NCBI GenBank assembly: GCA_905221605.1
Contig: CAJNDS010002080.1
Location: 387,501-451,500 of the forward strand
Length of the DNA stretch: 64,000 nt
Reading direction: 5' to 3'
Source: Symbiodinium natans
Lineage: Eukaryota; Sar; Dinophyceae; Suessiales; Symbiodiniaceae
Part shown: positions 59,367 to 64,000 of the stretch, in pieces
How positions within the stretch are numbered: position 1 is the first letter of the stretch
Layout: every line of letters starts with the position of its first letter
Position numbers and translations under genes: made by a program
The notes under the pieces: model-generated
Databases searched by the model: none
What the model was told of the DNA's origin: nothing
What the model saw: the letters and a program-made list of their open reading frames with translations, nothing else

Positions 59367-59473
59367 GGGATGCTCACATATATACTAACAGTCCTTCACA
59401 GGGATGATCATAAGGGGTACTAGAACCCCTATTGAGGACTGTTGGTATAGGGGGGGGGGGGGGGAAATCCCAA
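59367..59473. mobile_element. family A element, copy 7
   Basis: TTTGGGATGCTCACATATATAC then TAACAGTCCT on the left; GGACTGTTGGTATAGG and AAATCCCAA on the right. Confidence 0.7.
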
Positions 59474-59777
59474 CAACTGTTCTACAGATGCTTAGGGTGC
59501 TATGGTTTATGGGCTCCAAAACACCGAAACACTTAGACCCTAAACCCTGGCACCCTAAACCCTAAAACCCTAAAACCCCTAACCCTCAAACCCTTAAACC
59601 CTTGACCCTTAACCCCAAAACATAATGATAGATTCGGGCGCCGGTAGGAAAGATCTGATCCCCAAGGAGAATTTCAGAAAGCTCTCAGCCCTCAACTACC
59701 CTAAACCCTGCAAGCTCGAAAAACGCACCTTAAATCCATGGGAGCCTGAATGATTAGAATACTGTTGCCATTTTGGC

Positions 59778-59850
59778 CTTTTAAGGGGATTATCAGGGAA
59801 CCCCACCCGTAGAAAAGGAAATATGGGCCTACTCCGGGTCCTAGTAGAAT
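59778..59850. repeat. dispersed element, family H copy
   Basis: AGGGAACCCCACCCGTAGAA ... GGGCCTACTCCGGGTCCTAG. Confidence 0.6.
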
Positions 59851-59894
59851 AATTATGTAGGGGCCATAAGAAAATATGATTAGTACTATTAGTA

Positions 59895-59968
59895 AACCCT
59901 AAACCCTAAACCCTAAACCCTAAACCCTAAACCCTAAACCCTAAACCCTAAACCCTAAACCCTAAACC
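59895..59968. repeat. perfect CCCTAAA array
   Basis: About ten heptamers left of the next exon. Confidence 0.98.
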
Positions 59969-60055
59969 CAGACTCTGTATTCGTACGCTGAACGCCCTCG
60001 CGCCAGCCTAGCTCCGTCTTCGCAGATGTCTCGCCGACGCAGGGGTCCTTGGAAA
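59968..60055 (-). CDS. candidate exon
   Basis: Minus DPCVGETSAKTELGWREGVQ then RTNTES, from a CCAAG acceptor. CCCTAAA left, TTTAGGG right. Confidence 0.58.
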
Positions 60056-60082
60056 ACGTAGAAAAAGGAGAGAAAAAACAGG

Positions 60083-60195
60083 TTTTAGGGTTTTAGGGTT
60101 TTAGGGTTTTAGGGTTTAGGGTTTAGGGTTTAGGGTTTAGGGTTTAGGGTTTAGGGTTTAGGGTTTAGGGTTTAGGGTTTAGGGTTTAGGGTTCA
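60083..60195. repeat. TTTTAGGG then TTTAGGG array
   Basis: Four 8-mers followed by about eleven perfect heptamers. Confidence 0.98.
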
Positions 60196-60584
60196 GAGTT
60201 GAGGGCTTGCGGCTGTTAAGGCAGGACTGAGACCAGCAAACAAAGCCCCTAAACCCGAAGCCCCTAAATCCTCAAACCCCAAAACCCCAAAACCCAAAAC
60301 GGTGCAATGCCCAACCCTTCAGCCCGAACAAAGACCTGAACCCCAAACCTCAAACCCTTAAACCTGAAACCTCTAACCTTGAACACAACAAGGACCAACA
60401 CTGTTCATCTTGTTGCGGAGCATATATCAGGTTACCAAAATCGGGCTCTATAATACATAATATAGCTAGTCCCGATTATGGAAAAGTCAGTGAAGTTCCT
60501 TAACAGGACCCTAAACCCTAAACCCCAAACCCCAAACCCCAAACCCTAAACCCTAAACCCTAAACCCCTTGAAGTTAAGGGTCG

Positions 60585-60668
60585 GGGGATTGGGTGTGCA
60601 GAGGGATTGTGAACCAAAACCTTTGCAAAAGGTGAGTTGTCACAGTTCTCAAGCAAGGCGTAGATGGC
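60585..60668 (-). CDS. exon of unassigned gene
   Basis: Minus IYALLENCDNSPFAKVLVHN then PSAHPIP. Clear protein-like sequence; GCAAAG-GT is a possible donor. Confidence 0.62.
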
Positions 60669-60949
60669 TTATAGGGTTCACCCTAAAACCCTAAAGCCCT
60701 AAAGCCCTAAAACCCAAAAACCCTAAAACCTTAAAACCCTAAAGCCTTAAAACCCTGAACCCTAAAGAACCCTGAACCCGAAAGCACAGCGTTCAGGAGG
60801 GTTCAGGGGTTTCAGACCGCATTCCTGAGTTCTTTCTCTTGCTTCTTTCTTTAGGGTCCAGGGGTTTACGGTCCAGGATTTTAACCGTTCAAGCGTTAAG
60901 GGTTCGGGTTGAGGGGTTTAGCTCCAGTCCATAAGGCACTTCAACCCTA

Positions 60950-61040
60950 AACCCGAAACCTCCTTAAGGCACTCAATGCCCTAGAACTCAACCCTAAACC
61001 AAAACCTCCTTAAGGCACTCAATGCCCTAGAACCCTCAAC
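60950..61040. repeat. short tandem duplication
   Basis: ACCTCCTTAAGGCACTCAAT plus GCCCTAGAAC occurs twice about 50 bp apart. Confidence 0.9.
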
Positions 61041-61059
61041 AGCAGCCCGCTGATCCCAC

Positions 61060-61145
61060 CTGTGCCAAGAGGTCCATGGACCTAATGACCCCCCATGTCC
61101 CTTTCATAGAATATCCTGGCCATTTCAATCTGATAGCCCAAAACC
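61060..61145 (-). CDS. candidate exon(s)
   Basis: Minus YQIEMARIFYERDMGG, then an in-frame TAG that could instead be an acceptor (GTCATTAG) for SMDLLAQ with a CACAG-GT donor. Helical, coding-like. Confidence 0.5.
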
Positions 61146-61291
61146 CCCAGGGTTTAGGGCTTAGGGTCTCTAAACCATAAACCCTAAACCCCAAACCCTA
61201 AACCCTAAACCCCAAACCCTAAACCCCAAACCCTAAACCCTAAACCCCAAACCCTAAACCCTAAACCCTAAACCCCAAACCCTAAACCCTG

Positions 61292-61378
61292 AGGATGGTG
61301 GAGTCTCTGGGAACTTTCCTTGCCGAGCTGCCAGGCATCTCAGTCTCTGAACGCTCGCCAAGAGCTCCTCGCCGGTTT
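61292..61378 (-). CDS. exon of unassigned gene
   Basis: Minus TGEELLASVQRLRCLAARQG then KFPETPPS. CCCTAAA left (61165-61290) and TTTAGGG right (61375-61490), as for proven exons. Confidence 0.62.
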
Positions 61379-61605
61379 GGGGTTTAGGGTTTAGGGCTAG
61401 GGCTTAGAGATTTAGGGTTTAGGGCTAGGGTTTGGGGTTTCGGGTTTAGGGTTTAGGATTTAGGGTTTAGGGTTTAGGGTTTAGGGTTTTATCCTTAACC
61501 GGTTTAGGGGTTGAGGGTTTCAAGGGTTTAGGGGGTTTAGGGTTTACAGATTTAGGGTTTAAGGGTCATTCTCATACGGTTTAGGGGTCCGGGGCTTAGG
61601 GGTTT

Positions 61606-61645
61606 AGGTTGGGATGTTCCCCCTTATACTAACAGTCCTCAAGGA
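61606..61645. mobile_element. family A element, single end
   Basis: TTGGGATGTTCCCCCTTATA then ACTAACAGTCCTCAAGG; no matching right end follows, so it is truncated. Confidence 0.7.
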
Positions 61646-61904
61646 AGCCAGGGAAGGATCCATTCCCAAACCCTATAAGCCCTAAACCCAACAACAACCC
61701 AACAAACAAAACCCGAAAACCCCCCCCAAAAAAGTATGCATAAAAAAAAACCCAAAACCCAAAACCCAAGAATACTCAAAACCCAAAACCCAAAGCCCAC
61801 CCACCCCCCCCCCCCCCAAAAAAAAAAAAAAAAAAAAAAGACATCCTAGACGCCCTTAAAGCCCAGAACATGAGCCCTAAACCCTAAACGGAAAACCCGA
61901 AACC

Positions 61905-61975
61905 CGTCCTGCTGGAGGATCATTGTCCCCTTGTCGTTCGTCGTCCGCGTTTCACGTCCACGGGCCTTGGAGCTT
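61905..61975 (-). CDS. candidate exon
   Basis: Minus ARGRETRTTNDKGTMILQQD after a CTCCAAG acceptor. Confidence 0.5.
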
Positions 61976-62636
61976 AGACTCGGTCCCAGAGCAACCGAGG
62001 AAAGGAAGGGTTTAGTGTTTGGGGGTTGGGGTTGGGTTTAGGAATTAGGATTTAGGGCTTAAGGTTTAGGATTTAGGTAGTGTTTAGTGTTTAGGGTTTA
62101 GGGTTTAGGGTTTAGGGTTTTGCTAGGGTTTAGGATTTAGAGTTTTGCTCGATTTTGAACGAATCTCTTCTCCTCGCCCGGCCTGCCCCTCGCCCATCAC
62201 CTGTATCCCAACCCCAGAGTGTCCTTGGAGTGCCCAGCCCCACAGCGTCTAACGCCAAAAAAATGAATCTGCGGGGTGGGGATGTTCGAAGGGAACGAAA
62301 TCTCTGAGGGTTTATGAGGGAACCCTCAAGCCCAAACCCCTAACCCAACCCTAAACCCCAAACCCTGAACCCTGAACCCTAAACCCTAAAACCCAAACCC
62401 GAAACCCTAAAAGCCAAACAAGAAAGAAGGGCCTTGTGGGTCAAAAAGCAAGTGATCGAACCTCATGTCTCCAACCCTACGAAGGCCCCAACAAAAGTGG
62501 GCCTACGCTGTTGGAGTTGGAGGCGGCATGTTTAGGTTTAGGGTTTAGGGTTTAGGGTTTAAGGTTTAGGATTTAGGGTTAAGGTTTAAGGTTTAGGATT
62601 TAAGGAGCGTGGCGGCAGTATGGTCGTAAAAACGCT

Positions 62637-62902
62637 CCCGCCGAGCGACGCCGAGCGAGGCCGAGCGAGCCGAGCGACGCCGAGCGACGCCGAGCGAGGC
62701 CGAGCGACGCCGAGCAACGCCGAGCGACGCCGAGCGACGCCGAGCAACGCCGAGCGACGCCGAGCGACGCCGAGCGACGCCGAGCGACGCCGAGCGCCGA
62801 GCGACGCCGAGCGACGGCGAGTGCCGAGCGACGCCGAGCGACGCCGAGCGCCGAGCGAAGACGAGCGACGCCGAGCGCCGAGCGAAGACGAGCGACGCCG
62901 AG
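62637..62902. repeat. GCCGAGCGAC decamer minisatellite
   Basis: About 26 units of GCCGAGCGAC, some shortened to GCCGAGC or changed to GAAGACGAGC. It begins where the telomere-type landscape ends. Arg/Ser/Ala-rich frames on both strands are translations of the repeat. Confidence 0.97.
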
Positions 62903-62999
62903 TGAAGCCAAGGGACCTTGTAGGGTTTAGGGTTCTTTTGCCGCCCGCGTATAGCTGACTCAGTCGGGCCACTCGCTGGGTGTAGGGTTTAGGGTGAAG

Positions 63000-63925
63000 A
63001 GTGTAAATTTAGGGTTAAGGGTTAGGGTATAGGGGCTAACCCTCTAGACCCAGAGTAACTCATAATTGGTGCTTTGCTATAAGAAACATGAAGTCCTCAA
63101 CCCCCCCCCGCCCCCCCTCCGCAAGAAGTAGCGGTCCTGTGGGATGGATTTTGAAGGCCCGAAACCTATATGAGCAGCCGCAAAAAATCTCATGTAAATA
63201 CTAGCTAATTTAAAGTTCGTGGGGTATCGTTTTTGGGGGGGCCTTATCGCTTTCTGGGACTTTGGCTCAATGCTACTGCGAAAACCTATCGCTTTACTGC
63301 TTATGAGATCCTAAACCTGGAACCCTCCCCTAAATACACCTGAGTTCCTAAACCCGTTTCCTTTCTTTAGGACCTATATAGACTAAAGAGTGAGAGTGCT
63401 TCTTTTCTAGAGCTTTCGCTGCTCGAATCAGAAATCCAAATCCTAAACTTCGAGCCCTCAACGTGGGCCAGGGCTTTTACCCAGCTCTTCGGGTGGCCAT
63501 ATGGGTATCGTAGGGGTATCGCTTTGAGTATCTATCGCTCTGGAATCAGACCCAACCACGAAATCATGACATTGTTGCAGAACGACTTCTAGATTCAAGA
63601 TTGAGGGTATCGCTTTTGGGGGGGGCCTATCGCTTTACGAGGTTTTAGGCACGAACGTGGATTTTATCTCCACCACAAAAAACCTCCTACAACGTAATAA
63701 AAGTGGTCGCTCAGATAATCCCCAAGCCATCGCAAGCCTATTCTAGCAGAAGAGCTCACAGCGCGACGCGGAGTGACGCAACACGACGCCGAGCGAAAAT
63801 AAGTGACACCGAGATATGCCGAGGAAGTCAAAGGTACTAAAGCAAATAAAGCGGTGTGTTTTTGGGTGTCTTTGATCGGCTTCGAGTGGTCGCTCGTCTT
63901 CGCGTGTCTTCGCTTGAAACACACC
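63000..63925. other. non-telomeric unique region with TATCGCTTT motifs
   Basis: Telomere-type heptamers are essentially absent. GGGTATCGCTTTTGGGGG followed by CCTATCGCTTTA-like sequence recurs near 63225-63295, 63505-63545 and 63607-63640. Scattered GACGCCGAGCG fragments occur at 63770-63830. The minus strand holds an 86-codon frame (63664-63924) of unknown meaning. Confidence 0.55.
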
Positions 63926-63929
63926 CGTC

Positions 63930-64000
63930 GAGCGCCAGGAAGCGCCGAGCGCTGAGCGATGCCGAGCGCCGAGCGACGCCGAGCGCCGAGCGACGCCGAG
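63930..64000. repeat. GCCGAGCGAC minisatellite, second block
   Basis: GCGCCGAGCGCTGAGCGATG then repeated GCCGAGCGAC/GCCGAGC units running off the right edge. Confidence 0.95.

Noticed and set aside
700-62600. A true telomere or subtelomeric chromosome end
   Set aside because: The heptamer changes orientation dozens of times, is separated by coding islands, and the right end of the window is free of it.
700-62600. CRISPR array (direct repeats with spacers)
   Set aside because: The repeat units are 7-9 bp, contiguous and in both orientations, in eukaryotic spliced DNA; spacer lengths are irregular.
62586-62972. Three long Arg/Ser/Ala-rich frames
   Set aside because: Decamer minisatellite is open in many frames because 10 is not a multiple of 3 and its unit lacks stop codons.
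1-64000. rRNA, tRNA or spliced-leader RNA genes
   Set aside because: I looked for conserved rRNA cores, tRNA A/B boxes with cloverleaf arms and a spliced-leader-like sequence and saw none I could defend by eye.

Overview
This window is nuclear DNA of a eukaryote, most probably a dinoflagellate. Two genes can be reconstructed on the minus strand from protein-family knowledge. Their introns almost all start with GC (a few with GA or GT), end in AG followed by an exon G, and are roughly ten to fifty times longer than the exons. That splice-site usage, one-way gene orientation and the TTTAGGG-type repeat fit dinoflagellates. No database search was possible, so the lineage is inferred.

The landscape is very regular from about 700 to 62,600. 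Blocks of the plant/dinoflagellate-type telomere heptamer, written CCCTAAA or TTTAGGG on the + strand, alternate with unique islands of about 50-250 bp. This is not a chromosome end, because the blocks switch orientation dozens of times. Where exons can be proven, the usual arrangement is CCCTAAA block, exon, TTTAGGG block on the + strand. In the sense of the transcript, each intron therefore tends to open with (TTTAGGG)n and close with (CCCTAAA)m, an inverted repeat that could fold the intron into a hairpin. This is the main discovery of the window.

Gene 1 (minus, 12,909 down to at least 970) is a LicA/choline-kinase-type phosphotransferase cut into at least 12 exons of 45-81 nt. It has a GEGRT N-loop, an FCHFDLLADN catalytic loop and a VDFEYS metal-binding motif, in family order. 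Gene 2 (minus, about 25,100 down to at least 14,198) is a secretory-pathway DnaJ (J-domain) protein: signal peptide, complete J domain with HPD, then a Gly/Phe-rich region. It is cut into nine recognised exons, some only 22-32 nt. Most known exons join in phase, and this validates the splice pattern.

From 28,900 to 62,000 there are dozens of similar islands, mostly with convincing minus-strand reading frames, splice-like borders and some stop codons. They represent an unknown number of further genes that I could not name: an acidic Ala/Pro-rich C-terminus at 28,920-31,560, a coiled-coil gene ending in LLDLMDNA at 34,835, larger exons at 39,309-39,835, 43,150-43,428 and 58,590-58,808, and others. 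Many short islands are open in more than one frame, so those calls carry low confidence.

Between the exons lie about fifteen families of short dispersed elements, several with terminal inverted repeats and so MITE-like. There are also long homopolymers and microsatellites, and variant telomere-like arrays (8-mers GGGGTTTA and CCCTAAAA, 9-mers CCCTATAAA and CCCTCTAAA). A roughly 180-bp tandem repeat lies at 19.3-20.2 kb. The first 310 bp are a degenerate 21-bp repeat. From about 62.6 kb the telomere-type landscape stops and is replaced by a GCCGAGCGAC decamer minisatellite and different sequence.
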